A stretch of DNA of 5,640 nt from contig JAUWBY010000158.1 in the NCBI GenBank assembly GCA_030609605.1, forward strand, positions 1 through 5,640, in the 5' to 3' direction. The stretch is from Candidatus Eiseniibacteriota bacterium. Its GTDB lineage: Bacteria; Joyebacterota; Joyebacteria; Joyebacterales; Joyebacteraceae. Both the position numbers and the translations under genes were made by a program. The notes below the pieces were generated by a model. That model was given only the letters and a program-made list of their open reading frames with translations, had not been told where the DNA came from and ran no database searches. Of the stretch, positions 1 to 5,640 are shown in pieces. Numbering within the stretch: position 1 is the first letter of the stretch; each line of letters begins with the position of its first letter.

Positions 1-639
1 GGGGACCACGACCTGCGCCAGAATCACACCTGCGGCGAAGGCTGCAAGTGCCCTCGCAATCGTTACTGCCATCCTGAAACCCGGCCCCGTCACTTCCCGT
101 GCCCCTGCGGGACCGAGCCTGCAGCCAACCCAGATGCCCCGGGCCCTCAGATAGAGATGCGGAACATTGTATATCGCCAGCAGGGCGACGGGAGCCAGCC
201 AGACACTCGAAGTCCCCCCGTAGAGAACAGCGACGGCGATCAAGGCGGCGACCAGACCCGCGGCGGGACGAACCGCCCCCCACATGAGTGAGTCCCCCGC
301 CATGCCCAGAGCCCCACCCATAGTCAGTTTGAGATCATCCGACTCCAGCCTCCCACGCCCCCTCAACTCCGCCCTTGCCACAGCGCCGATCACATATGAC
401 GCCATGGTCGGGTTCGTGTTGAAGAAGCCCAGATGGCGAATCATGAATCTCCGTCTCTCCGGCTCCGACAGTGAGCGTGCGAGGGGCATCAACGCGAAAC
501 AGAAACCCACGTTCTGCATGCCCCACGGATTCCACACTGCTTGCAGAAAGAGTGACCGAGCAAACAGGGAAAGCCGAAGCACCAGCCCGTTCTCCGTCGA
601 TCGTCTCACCGCTCCGCTCTCTCCCGCTTCAGTCTCCAC
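1..639 (-). CDS. Mannose-family PTS EIID membrane subunit, 3' end missing at left edge
   Basis: This is the EIID subunit of a mannose/fructose/sorbose-type phosphotransferase permease, an inner-membrane protein that works with EIIC to move the sugar while EIIB phosphorylates it. I translated the open frame by hand: 213 codons from a GTG at 639-637 to the window edge. Family EIID proteins are about 270-285 residues, so some 60-70 C-terminal residues are outside. Recognisable family stretches are RSLFLQAVWNPWGMQNVGF (residues 28-46), FFNTNPTMAS (72-81; family form FFNTHPYMAS) and GALGMAGDSLMWGAVRP (109-125). A hydrophobic segment follows at about 126-165. The start lies 3 bases after the EIIC stop, in the same frame, with GAGGT at 649-645 as ribosome-binding site; a later GTG at 609 is less likely. 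Family assignment is firm. The transported sugar cannot be read from sequence. Confidence 0.93.
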   Translation of the reverse strand, partial: METEAGESGAVRRSTENGLVLRLSLFARSLFLQAVWNPWGMQNVGFCFALMPLARSLSEPERRRFMIRHLGFFNTNPTMASYVIGAVARAELRGRGRLESDDLKLTMGGALGMAGDSLMWGAVRPAAGLVAALIAVAVLYGGTSSVWLAPVALLAIYNVPHLYLRARGIWVGCRLGPAGAREVTGPGFRMAVTIARALAAFAAGVILAQVVVP

Positions 640-642
640 ACG

Positions 643-1329
643 CTACCTCACCACCACCATGAGAACGCCCGCAACAAATCCTGCCCCGAGGAGAACACGC
701 TCGAATCCCCCGCGAGCAATCGCCAGAATGGTCCCAGCCGCTATCGGCGCCGCCCAGAGCAGTACCGGGAACTCAGCACCCGCAACTCCGCGGAGGATTC
801 TCCCCAGAAGCGGGACCGCAATCACGAGAACTGCGGCCGACAGAACTGCCACTGATATGAATCTGAAACCGACTGCTCGAAGAATGGCGCGCCGCACACC
901 TCCAAGATCACCTCTCTCGACCGACGATAGCGCTTCCTCGGCCAGGCGGACATTGAGCCTTCGCAGCTTCACAGTCAGCAGCCGTCCAAGCGCCGCCACT
1001 CCAAAAGCTGCGACCAGACCCAGAGGGATGGCCCATCCGGAGGCGATTCCCTGAGAGATCAGAAGCCCCGCGAGCCCAACCCCCACTACCGACGCCGGTC
1101 CCGTGTCAGGGAAGAGCGCGCCTCCAACAGGGCGCGCAGCCACCCAGACAAGCTCCAGGGCGGTCCCGATCAGAAGCCCCGTCTCTGGATGCCCCAGAAT
1201 CAGCCCGGCGCACGTCCCTGCCACGAGCGGCTGTGAGAACATCATCTGAAGCGCCGCGGTCGTGTCGAGCGCAACTGCCCCAGCCAGAATCGACAGGAGA
1301 ACGATGGCAAGCGGTTCCGTCAACGTCAC
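643..1329 (-). CDS. Mannose-family PTS EIIC membrane subunit
   Basis: This is the EIIC translocation subunit of a mannose-type PTS permease and pairs with EIID encoded next. The protein is 228 residues, somewhat shorter than the usual 240-270. It is strongly hydrophobic, with likely membrane segments near residues 6-28, 33-66, 79-115, 154-178, 186-205 and 210-227. The family core is visible: LDTTAALQMMFSQPLVAG (21-38), then GLILGHPETGLLIGTALEL (42-60) and a GGALFPDTG loop (69-77), matching the LDR/IVAG/GLILGDLETG/PPD pattern of ManY/AgaC proteins. The start is uncertain. GTG at 1329 sits directly on the AAGGGG run (1334-1329), whereas an in-frame TTG at 1323-1321 has that run 5 bases upstream and is better placed, which would remove two residues. 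It begins 5 bases after the GH57 stop and ends 3 bases before EIID. Confidence 0.92.
   Translation of the reverse strand: MTLTEPLAIVLLSILAGAVALDTTAALQMMFSQPLVAGTCAGLILGHPETGLLIGTALELVWVAARPVGGALFPDTGPASVVGVGLAGLLISQGIASGWAIPLGLVAAFGVAALGRLLTVKLRRLNVRLAEEALSSVERGDLGGVRRAILRAVGFRFISVAVLSAAVLVIAVPLLGRILRGVAGAEFPVLLWAAPIAAGTILAIARGGFERVLLGAGFVAGVLMVVVR
645..649 (-). promoter_or_regulatory. Ribosome-binding site of EIID overlapping the EIIC stop
   Basis: GAGGT includes the first base of the EIIC TAG stop and lies 5 bases before the GTG at 639. It fixes the EIID start and suggests coupled translation of the two membrane subunits. Confidence 0.6.
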
Positions 1330-1334
1330 CCCTT
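1329..1334 (-). promoter_or_regulatory. Probable ribosome-binding site of EIIC
   Basis: AAGGGG sits between the GH57 stop and EIIC. It is 5 bases before an in-frame TTG (1323) but runs into the GTG at 1329, so it favours TTG. A GGAGG at 1347-1343 inside the GH57 gene is 13 bases before the GTG and is the alternative. Confidence 0.45.
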
Positions 1335-3506
1335 CTAGAGAGCCTCCGACTCGAGTGTCATCTCGAAGGTAGCCGTCTCACCTGCGGCGAGCGAGATTCT
1401 CCAGTGCGGCAGTATCGTGATGCCTTGGTAGACCCTCTCAAACCCGCTCTCAGATTGAGACGCAGTCTCGAGAGGGTGGATCCAGACCCCCGCTTCCACC
1501 CCGAAGTCCATTCTGATGACTTCCCGCCGGATTCGATCTCTTACAGCAAGATGCCGGCAAGACTCGAGCTGGTGAGATGAATCCGCGCGAATCATGCAGT
1601 CACCGTCGCAGACAAGCTCGGCGTAGTCCGGATGTCCCGTCAACAGCGCCAGCGTCCATTCGCTGGCGAAAACGGCATCGAGCGTGCTCTCAGCTTTCAG
1701 TGACCAAGAAACCCGAAGCCTCCCGGCAATGTCAAGACTGACGGTCTTGGTCAGCTCGATCGGAACGGCTCCGCTTTCGCTCGGCACATCAGCCCGCACG
1801 GCCAGCCCGACGCCGGCGCCCCCCTCGTAGCGCATGACTTCGAACTCGTAGCGCTCGCCTCCCAACGGAACAAGGTCACTTCCGGCCGGATCTCTCATCT
1901 CGTTCAGGCCGACTCCAACCGGGAGGATGTGATCAATCGCCCCCACCCTTGGATAGGTGTCGGGGTGGATAAGCTCCGACAACCCCGCATCCTTCGCAAC
2001 CATGGCATCGTGGATGCTCACCGTCTCGGCATTGTTCCCCCCCAGTGAGGAATTCTCCAGCGCGTTGTGGTAGACCTCTTCGTATCGTGACATGGTCGCC
2101 AGAGCGTTCCACTCCGCTCTTCTCAGATCGAGTTCGAAGAGCATTCCGCCCCTCGACGGATGTATGTACGCATTGATGTCTTTCGATTCCAGCAGAACTT
2201 CCTGATTCCCATCGAGGTCGTGATCGATCACCTCCGCATTGACCTCGAGTCCCCTCTCTTGACCCGCGTCGAGGATATTCTCGGCTCGAATGAGATGCTG
2301 GTAGATGGCCGATCTTAGATGCGGAAGGTAGATTCCCCCGAAAACACCGTGCCAGTAGGCGCAGTTGCACTGACCCTTCCACAATGCCTCCCTGGCCGCA
2401 GCGACTACCGTGTCGGCGCCATGATCGGCGACCACCTGATCTCCTGCACGCGGCCTCCCATTGCTCAGGGCGCCCGAAACAGCGTTCTCCACCTTGTTGC
2501 TCACACGATACATCTTCCGCAACATGTGGTTCGCTTCACCGTACTTGGAGAGAAAGCCCTTCCATGTCCCGCCGCTCACGAACGTCCCCCAACGCTCCTC
2601 CCACCCCTCCTGCTTCAGCTTCTCGCGGAACGATTCGTACTCTCGCCGCGCCGTCGTCGGAAGCGCCCACTCCATCATCTCAGGATATGAGGAGCTCGGA
2701 AGATATGCACGCCCCCGTGAAGGCACTGAGTCAACGAACTCGGCGAACGTAGAGGTATTCAACCAGTCTGAACTGTCGTCCAGCGCCTGGAGAAACCGGT
2801 CGAGCCAACCATCTTCGTAGACGTGTTTGTGCGTTCCGGGCCAGACGCCAAACTTCTCACCGTCGTCGCCGAAGACAGCCACTAGGTCATCACCTTGCTC
2901 GGCGATCGATCGCAGATGATCCAGCGTCTCTGAAGGCTCCGCGAACGGGATGAGGTATCTCAGACGCTTGCTGATCGGAAAGAGCTTGAGAGGAACGCCG
3001 TGGTCCTCAGTCATGAAGTGACCTGTGAGATCGCTGTCCGGAACGCCGGCCAGTCGGAACTCATAGTCGTCGAGAGCGACGTACTCGACGCCACTCTCGG
3101 CGATCACTCTGGCGATCCCCGGCTCCCACACGCGTTCAGCAAGCCACATTCCTCGTGGGCGCACGCCGAAACGGCGCTCGATGTAATCAGTCGAGAGCTC
3201 AATCTGGCCTTTCGCATCTCTCTCCGGGATAGCGGGGAGAATCGGTTCGTAGAACGCGCCCGTCAGGATTTCCACCTGTCCTCTTGCGGCCAGCGCTCCG
3301 ACTCTCTCGATGTAGTCGGGCGCGTTCGCCTCCATCCACTCAAGGAGTGGACCCGTCGTGTGAAGGACGAACTTGATTCCCGGGTAGTTCTCGATCCTCT
3401 GTAGGAAGGGCAGATAGGAAAACTTGTACGCATGCTCGAAAACCCCGTCCAGATTTCCGATGGGTTGGTGGTCGTGGATGCAGAGGATAAGAGTGACGCT
3501 GCTCAA
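1335..3506 (-). CDS. GH57 4-alpha-glucanotransferase / alpha-amylase-type glycosidase
   Basis: This is a cytoplasmic GH57 retaining enzyme acting on alpha-1,4-glucans; it could transfer or hydrolyse maltodextrin/glycogen chains. With the TTG start at 3506 the protein has 723 residues. Five GH57 regions match the Thermococcus litoralis 4-alpha-glucanotransferase as I recall it: HDHQPIGN (11-18), GQVEI (76-80), WLAERVWEP (121-129), GDDGEKFG (213-220) and QCNCAYWHGVFGG (379-391). E124 would be the nucleophile (E123 there) and D215 the acid/base (D214 there). The central and C-terminal parts fit the DUF1925/DUF1926 beta domains, including SQSESGF near 683. No signal peptide is seen. The TTG start puts the first His at residue 11 exactly as in that homologue and avoids overlapping EIIB. 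Upstream in-frame GTGs at 3596 and 3542 are alternatives. Transferase versus amylase activity cannot be decided from sequence. It is inserted between the EIIB and EIIC genes. Confidence 0.93.
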   Translation of the reverse strand: MSSVTLILCIHDHQPIGNLDGVFEHAYKFSYLPFLQRIENYPGIKFVLHTTGPLLEWMEANAPDYIERVGALAARGQVEILTGAFYEPILPAIPERDAKGQIELSTDYIERRFGVRPRGMWLAERVWEPGIARVIAESGVEYVALDDYEFRLAGVPDSDLTGHFMTEDHGVPLKLFPISKRLRYLIPFAEPSETLDHLRSIAEQGDDLVAVFGDDGEKFGVWPGTHKHVYEDGWLDRFLQALDDSSDWLNTSTFAEFVDSVPSRGRAYLPSSSYPEMMEWALPTTARREYESFREKLKQEGWEERWGTFVSGGTWKGFLSKYGEANHMLRKMYRVSNKVENAVSGALSNGRPRAGDQVVADHGADTVVAAAREALWKGQCNCAYWHGVFGGIYLPHLRSAIYQHLIRAENILDAGQERGLEVNAEVIDHDLDGNQEVLLESKDINAYIHPSRGGMLFELDLRRAEWNALATMSRYEEVYHNALENSSLGGNNAETVSIHDAMVAKDAGLSELIHPDTYPRVGAIDHILPVGVGLNEMRDPAGSDLVPLGGERYEFEVMRYEGGAGVGLAVRADVPSESGAVPIELTKTVSLDIAGRLRVSWSLKAESTLDAVFASEWTLALLTGHPDYAELVCDGDCMIRADSSHQLESCRHLAVRDRIRREVIRMDFGVEAGVWIHPLETASQSESGFERVYQGITILPHWRISLAAGETATFEMTLESEAL

Positions 3507-3521
3507 AGTCGGTGCTGCTCC

Positions 3522-3527
3522 CCTCCT
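3522..3527 (-). promoter_or_regulatory. Ribosome-binding site of the GH57 gene overlapping the EIIB stop
   Basis: AGGAGG overlaps the EIIB TAG stop (3528-3526), as at the EIIA/EIIB junction. The run continues as GGGGAG. The preferred TTG start at 3506 is 15 bases beyond AGGAGG, or about 11 beyond GGGGAG. That is long, so the exact start relies mainly on homologous N-terminal length. Confidence 0.5.
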
Positions 3528-4023
3528 AAGCGTGTCCTGCACGAAGTTCCAGCAACCTCGGTACGAGATCCACTGGTTCGGACTGTGGAACGTCACGTGC
3601 TTCCAATGCGACGCCTAGCTCCGCAATGTCAAGTAGATCCCTGACATCATCATCGTCCACGTACACGTACTCAAGGACCTCGCGCTTGCCATCAGTGAAG
3701 TGCATGCCGCCGATGTTGATTCTCTCGGCGGACAGTCCCCTTCGCAGGAGCAGAAGAAGATCGGCTGCGGAGTTCACTACCAGAATCGCGTCTTCGTTCT
3801 CCCATCCGGCCTTCGCCAGGTGATCCAGGAACGAATCAGTTCCGAGCACGTCTATTCGAGTCCCCATCGCATCTGTGGTAGAATACAGCTCGCGTTTCCA
3901 CTCCGTCGACGCGACCTCATCATTGACCAGGACTATCACGTCGGGATTCAGCCACGATCCCCACGCCACAGTTACCTGCCCATGAATTAGTCGATCGTCT
4001 ATGCGAACCAGCACGAAAGGCAA
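3526..4023 (-). CDS. Mannose-family PTS EIIB phosphotransferase
   Basis: This is the soluble EIIB subunit, which accepts phosphate from EIIA on a histidine and passes it to the sugar bound by EIIC/EIID. The 165-residue length is normal for the family (about 155-165). The N-terminus has the diagnostic active-site motif VRIDDRLIHGQV (residues 6-17), with His14 as the phosphorylated residue. Other family-like stretches are the VLVNDEVA strand and loop (31-38), a long helical middle, and INIGGMHFTDGKREV (102-116), corresponding to the usual LNIGGMHF segment. The start is TTG at 4023-4021, preceded by AGGAGGG at 4033-4027, a short 3-4 base spacing; a GTG three codons later is possible but less family-like. 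The ribosome-binding site overlaps the EIIA stop codon, which suggests translational coupling. The stop is at 3526-3528, about 20 bases before the preferred GH57 start. Confidence 0.95.
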   Translation of the reverse strand: MPFVLVRIDDRLIHGQVTVAWGSWLNPDVIVLVNDEVASTEWKRELYSTTDAMGTRIDVLGTDSFLDHLAKAGWENEDAILVVNSAADLLLLLRRGLSAERINIGGMHFTDGKREVLEYVYVDDDDVRDLLDIAELGVALEARDVPQSEPVDLVPRLLELRAGHA

Positions 4024-4026
4024 GCG

Positions 4027-4033
4027 CCCTCCT
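4027..4033 (-). promoter_or_regulatory. Ribosome-binding site of EIIB overlapping the EIIA stop
   Basis: AGGAGGG overlaps the EIIA TAG stop (4034-4032), giving the string TAGGAGGG. It lies 3-4 bases before the TTG taken as the EIIB start. The strong Shine-Dalgarno match is what supports that TTG start. Confidence 0.7.
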
Positions 4034-4430
4034 ACAGAAGTCTCACCGAATCCTTGCCTCGTTCCTGCACGAGTGACAGAAGCTCCAAGATCGGGACACG
4101 CTCGCGTTTCACAAAGAACTCCAGAAGCATCATGAGATTCAAGCCCGTCAGTACTCTCAAGCCTTCGGAGTTCCTGATGATATCCCTACAAACGTGGTGA
4201 CAACTGCCACCAGGCATGTCTGTGAAGAGGACAACCGCGTGCGTTCTCGACAGCTCATCAATGGCGCCACGGACGGCCTTCTCAAGTTCCGGAAGTCCCA
4301 GGCCCACGTTTGTCACCGCGCTCCAGCCGGTCTGAGTTCCCAGGATTCCCTGCACTGCACCCATGAGGCAATTGCCGACTTCACCGTGCGCGACAATCAC
4401 GCAACCGACTCCCCCGCCGGGCTTCGTCAT
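4032..4430 (-). CDS. Mannose-family PTS EIIA phosphocarrier
   Basis: This is a soluble EIIA domain protein that takes phosphate from HPr and gives it to EIIB. It is 132 residues long, a single domain without fused EIIB. VIVAHGEVGNCLMGAV (11-26) is the family's first strand and helix, with His15 as the phosphorylated residue. LFTDMPGGSCHHVC (68-81) corresponds to the conserved TDLFGGTPSN loop, with Asp71 at the place of the conserved Asp near the active histidine. The replacement of TPSN by SCHHVC is unusual to my eye. LTGLNLMMLLEFF (94-106) matches the usual GxNLPML segment. The ATG start overlaps the hprK stop as ATGA (4430-4427), with AGGAG at 4444-4440 as ribosome-binding site, so it is probably coupled to hprK. 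The protein could serve transport, regulation (by its phosphorylation state), or both. Confidence 0.94.
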   Translation of the reverse strand: MTKPGGGVGCVIVAHGEVGNCLMGAVQGILGTQTGWSAVTNVGLGLPELEKAVRGAIDELSRTHAVVLFTDMPGGSCHHVCRDIIRNSEGLRVLTGLNLMMLLEFFVKRERVPILELLSLVQERGKDSVRLL

Positions 4431-5395
4431 TCCGTCTCGCTCCTGAGGATTTTCCCGGCTCTCGCCTTCTGCGATGCCAGGTCCCTGAGCCGTTTGTCCA
4501 GTTGTCGCGCGGGATGGGTTCCGTGCAGCTTCAGGAGCTGGTTCAAAGCGATGACCTCCGCAATCACAGTGATGTTCTTGCCCGGCACCAGCGGCAGCGT
4601 CACTATGGGGATCTCGACTCCAAGGATTTCGGTTGTCTTCTCATCCAGACCCAGCCGTTCGTAGTCGTCGAGATCGGACCAGTGAACCAGCTGTACTTCC
4701 ACCTCGATCCGTTTCTGCTGACGGATAGCCCGAATTCCGAACACCGCTTGGACGTCGATGATCCCGATGCCGCGAATCTCCATGTTGTGCCGAAGAAGAT
4801 CGCTCCCCGCTCCTATCAGGACATCCTGAGGCGTACGCGTTACTGTTACGACGTCGTCCGCGACCAGCCTGTGCCCATGCTCGACAAGATCAAGACCACA
4901 CTCGCTCTTCCCTATGCCGCTCGAGCCGGTGAAAAGCAGCCCCATGCCGTAGACGTCCACAAGCGTACCGTGAACCGATATCCGCGGAGACAGCGCTCTG
5001 TCGATCGCGCTGCCCACCTGCCGCACCACCTGGTTTGACCCCGACCCTGTCCTCAGCACGGGGATGCCCGCATCGTTACACAGATCGACCAGCTCGGAAG
5101 GGGGCTCACGCCCGTCCGTAACAATGACGCAGGGCACACCCGCTACAACGAGTCTCGCCAGCGCCCGCCTTTTTCCGTCGGAGTCCAGTGTCTCCAGAAA
5201 GGCCAGTTCGGCCTCTCCGAGTATCTGGATTCGCTCGGCCACAAACCCCTGTTCGAATCCGGCAAGGAATAGCCCCGGCTTGGACAACTCACCTGTCCCG
5301 ACGATGCTGTCAAGAGCATCTCCGGAAGTCGCGATGTCAAATGGCATCTCGTCGGCGAGCTTGCCCAGGATCTGTCGAACCGTCAAACTGCTCAT
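4427..5395 (-). CDS. hprK: HPr kinase/phosphorylase
   Basis: HprK phosphorylates HPr on a regulatory serine (Ser46 in Bacillus) using ATP or pyrophosphate and removes that phosphate by phosphorolysis, linking PTS activity to carbon and energy state. The 322 residues are full length for the family (about 305-330). Residues 1-130 form the N-terminal domain. The C-terminal catalytic domain begins at VHGTLVDVYGMGLLFTG (141-157), including conserved His142. The Walker A loop is GSSGIGKSE (157-165) with Lys163, followed by VADD (178-181). The HprK signature MEIRGIGIIDV is at 206-216, and VPGKNITVIAEVIALNQ (270-286) is the conserved C-terminal region. All key residues look intact. The ATG at 5395 has GGAG at 5406-5403, 7 bases upstream. 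The stop overlaps the EIIA start by 4 bases. Its HPr substrate is not encoded in the window and may lie beyond EIID. Confidence 0.97.
   Translation of the reverse strand: MSSLTVRQILGKLADEMPFDIATSGDALDSIVGTGELSKPGLFLAGFEQGFVAERIQILGEAELAFLETLDSDGKRRALARLVVAGVPCVIVTDGREPPSELVDLCNDAGIPVLRTGSGSNQVVRQVGSAIDRALSPRISVHGTLVDVYGMGLLFTGSSGIGKSECGLDLVEHGHRLVADDVVTVTRTPQDVLIGAGSDLLRHNMEIRGIGIIDVQAVFGIRAIRQQKRIEVEVQLVHWSDLDDYERLGLDEKTTEILGVEIPIVTLPLVPGKNITVIAEVIALNQLLKLHGTHPARQLDKRLRDLASQKARAGKILRSETE
4440..4444 (-). promoter_or_regulatory. Ribosome-binding site of EIIA inside the hprK 3' end
   Basis: AGGAG lies 9 bases before the EIIA ATG and within the last codons of hprK. Combined with the ATGA stop/start overlap at 4430-4427, this suggests that ribosomes finishing hprK start EIIA. 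Confidence 0.65.
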
Positions 5396-5461
5396 GGAAA
5401 CACTCCGCTAGGTTACTGCAACGTGCTGCCGCATGCCTCTGTCCCTGCACGCCCACATCGG
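5396..5461 (-). other. hpf-hprK intergenic spacer with hprK ribosome-binding site
   Basis: This 66-base gap is the longest non-coding stretch in the window. It contains GGAG at 5406-5403, 7 bases before the hprK ATG. I see no hairpin followed by a T run that would make a terminator and no convincing -35/-10 pair, so read-through from hpf is likely. An internal promoter cannot be excluded by eye. Confidence 0.5.
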
Positions 5462-5640
5462 CTACGCGCTCGGTTCCACCAGCCCGTAGTCTCCATCGTC
5501 CCGGCGGTACATGACGTTGACCCTTTCGGTCTCCGTATTCCAGAACACCAGGAATCTGGCCCCCAGTTCCTCCAGCTCGCGGAAAGCATCATCGGGACTC
5601 ATTCTCGTGCTCGCCAGCTCCTCGGGCAAGATGCCCACTT
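5462..5640 (-). CDS. hpf: Long-form ribosome hibernation promoting factor, C-terminal fragment (5' end off right edge)
   Basis: Only the last 58 codons and the TAG stop (5464-5462) are in the window, read by hand from the right edge. The segment is the S30AE C-terminal domain of long-form Hpf, the part that dimerises to bring two 70S ribosomes together as an inactive 100S particle. Diagnostic features are MSPDDAFRELEELGARFLVF, then an N-x-E-T-x-x-V-N-V-x-Y-R-R-x-D-G-D-YG stretch and the near-terminal YGLVEP. The family consensus has the same order, with FFVFxNxETxxxNVVYRRxDGxYGLIEP. The N-terminal ribosome-binding domain is outside. The gene precedes hprK with a 66-base gap, and this hpf-hprK-PTS order is common in Gram-negative regulatory PTS clusters. 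Identification is secure despite the fragment. Confidence 0.93.
   Translation of the reverse strand, partial: VGILPEELASTRMSPDDAFRELEELGARFLVFWNTETERVNVMYRRDDGDYGLVEPSA

Noticed and set aside
335..535. 66-codon minus-strand frame opening with ATG within EIID
   Set aside because: The true EIID frame starts with GTG at 639 and carries all the family motifs. This frame is an offset reading of the same DNA.
284..1054. 256-codon plus-strand open frame
   Set aside because: It lies antisense to the certain EIIC and EIID genes. Its translation is rich in Ser, Arg, Thr and Pro with no domain, as expected from an open antisense frame in GC-rich coding DNA.
1701..1753. 9-base inverted repeat TGACCAAGA / TCTTGGTCA, with a smaller nested CAAGAC / GTCTTG hairpin
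   Set aside because: It lies inside the GH57 coding sequence. One such 9-base match within a 60-base span is expected by chance in a window of this size, and no T run follows.
1933..2382. 149-codon minus-strand frame inside the GH57 gene
   Set aside because: It is a shifted frame within a gene whose true frame has strong family matches. Its composition is low in hydrophobic residues and rich in Arg, Gly and Ser.
3432..3644. Plus-strand frames across the EIIB/GH57 junction as a small antisense gene
   Set aside because: There is no good ribosome-binding site or recognisable protein, and both flanking minus-strand genes are certain.
4502..5038. 178-codon plus-strand frame opposite hprK
   Set aside because: It is antisense to the conserved catalytic domain of HprK and shows no recognisable motif. 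The neighbouring plus-strand frames 4194-4664, 5064-5411 and 5188-5514 were rejected for the same reason.

Overview
The window is one tightly packed gene cluster. All seven genes read on the minus strand, so transcription runs from the right edge (5640) to the left edge (1). In transcription order they are: the 3' end of a long-form ribosome hibernation factor (hpf/raiA), HPr kinase/phosphorylase (hprK), mannose-family PTS EIIA, mannose-family PTS EIIB, a GH57 glycoside hydrolase/4-alpha-glucanotransferase, mannose-family PTS EIIC, and the 5' part of mannose-family PTS EIID, which runs off the left edge. Apart from 66 bases between hpf and hprK, gaps are 0 to about 20 bases and one pair of genes overlaps by 4 bases. 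The cluster is therefore probably a single operon whose promoter and terminator both lie outside the window.

The DNA is GC-rich and gene-dense. The hpf - hprK - mannose-family PTS order recalls the hpf/hprK/PTS regulatory clusters of many non-enteric Gram-negative phyla (Deltaproteobacteria-like, Gemmatimonadota or FCB-type lineages) more than Firmicutes. A GH57 enzyme with the DUF1925/DUF1926 domain arrangement also fits a deep-branching or environmental lineage. I cannot name the organism, and the phylum is a low-confidence inference.

The PTS proteins make up a nearly complete mannose-type permease. EIIA (active His15) and EIIB (active His14) are separate soluble proteins that pass phosphate to a sugar translocated by the membrane EIIC-EIID pair. 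HprK would sense the energy and carbon state and control seryl-phosphorylation of HPr. HPr and EI are not in the window. The unusual part is the GH57 gene sitting between the EIIB and EIIC genes. It has the known catalytic residues of the 4-alpha-glucanotransferase/alpha-amylase group, lacks a signal peptide, and is joined to its neighbours by overlapping ribosome-binding signals. This suggests that cytoplasmic alpha-glucan (maltodextrin/glycogen) remodelling is expressed together with PTS sugar uptake or signalling.

The first two complete genes start with ATG. The four downstream genes appear to start with TTG or GTG, and several Shine-Dalgarno sequences overlap the previous stop codon. There are no RNA genes, mobile elements, CRISPR arrays or convincing terminators. 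Long plus-strand open frames are antisense shadows of the minus-strand genes.
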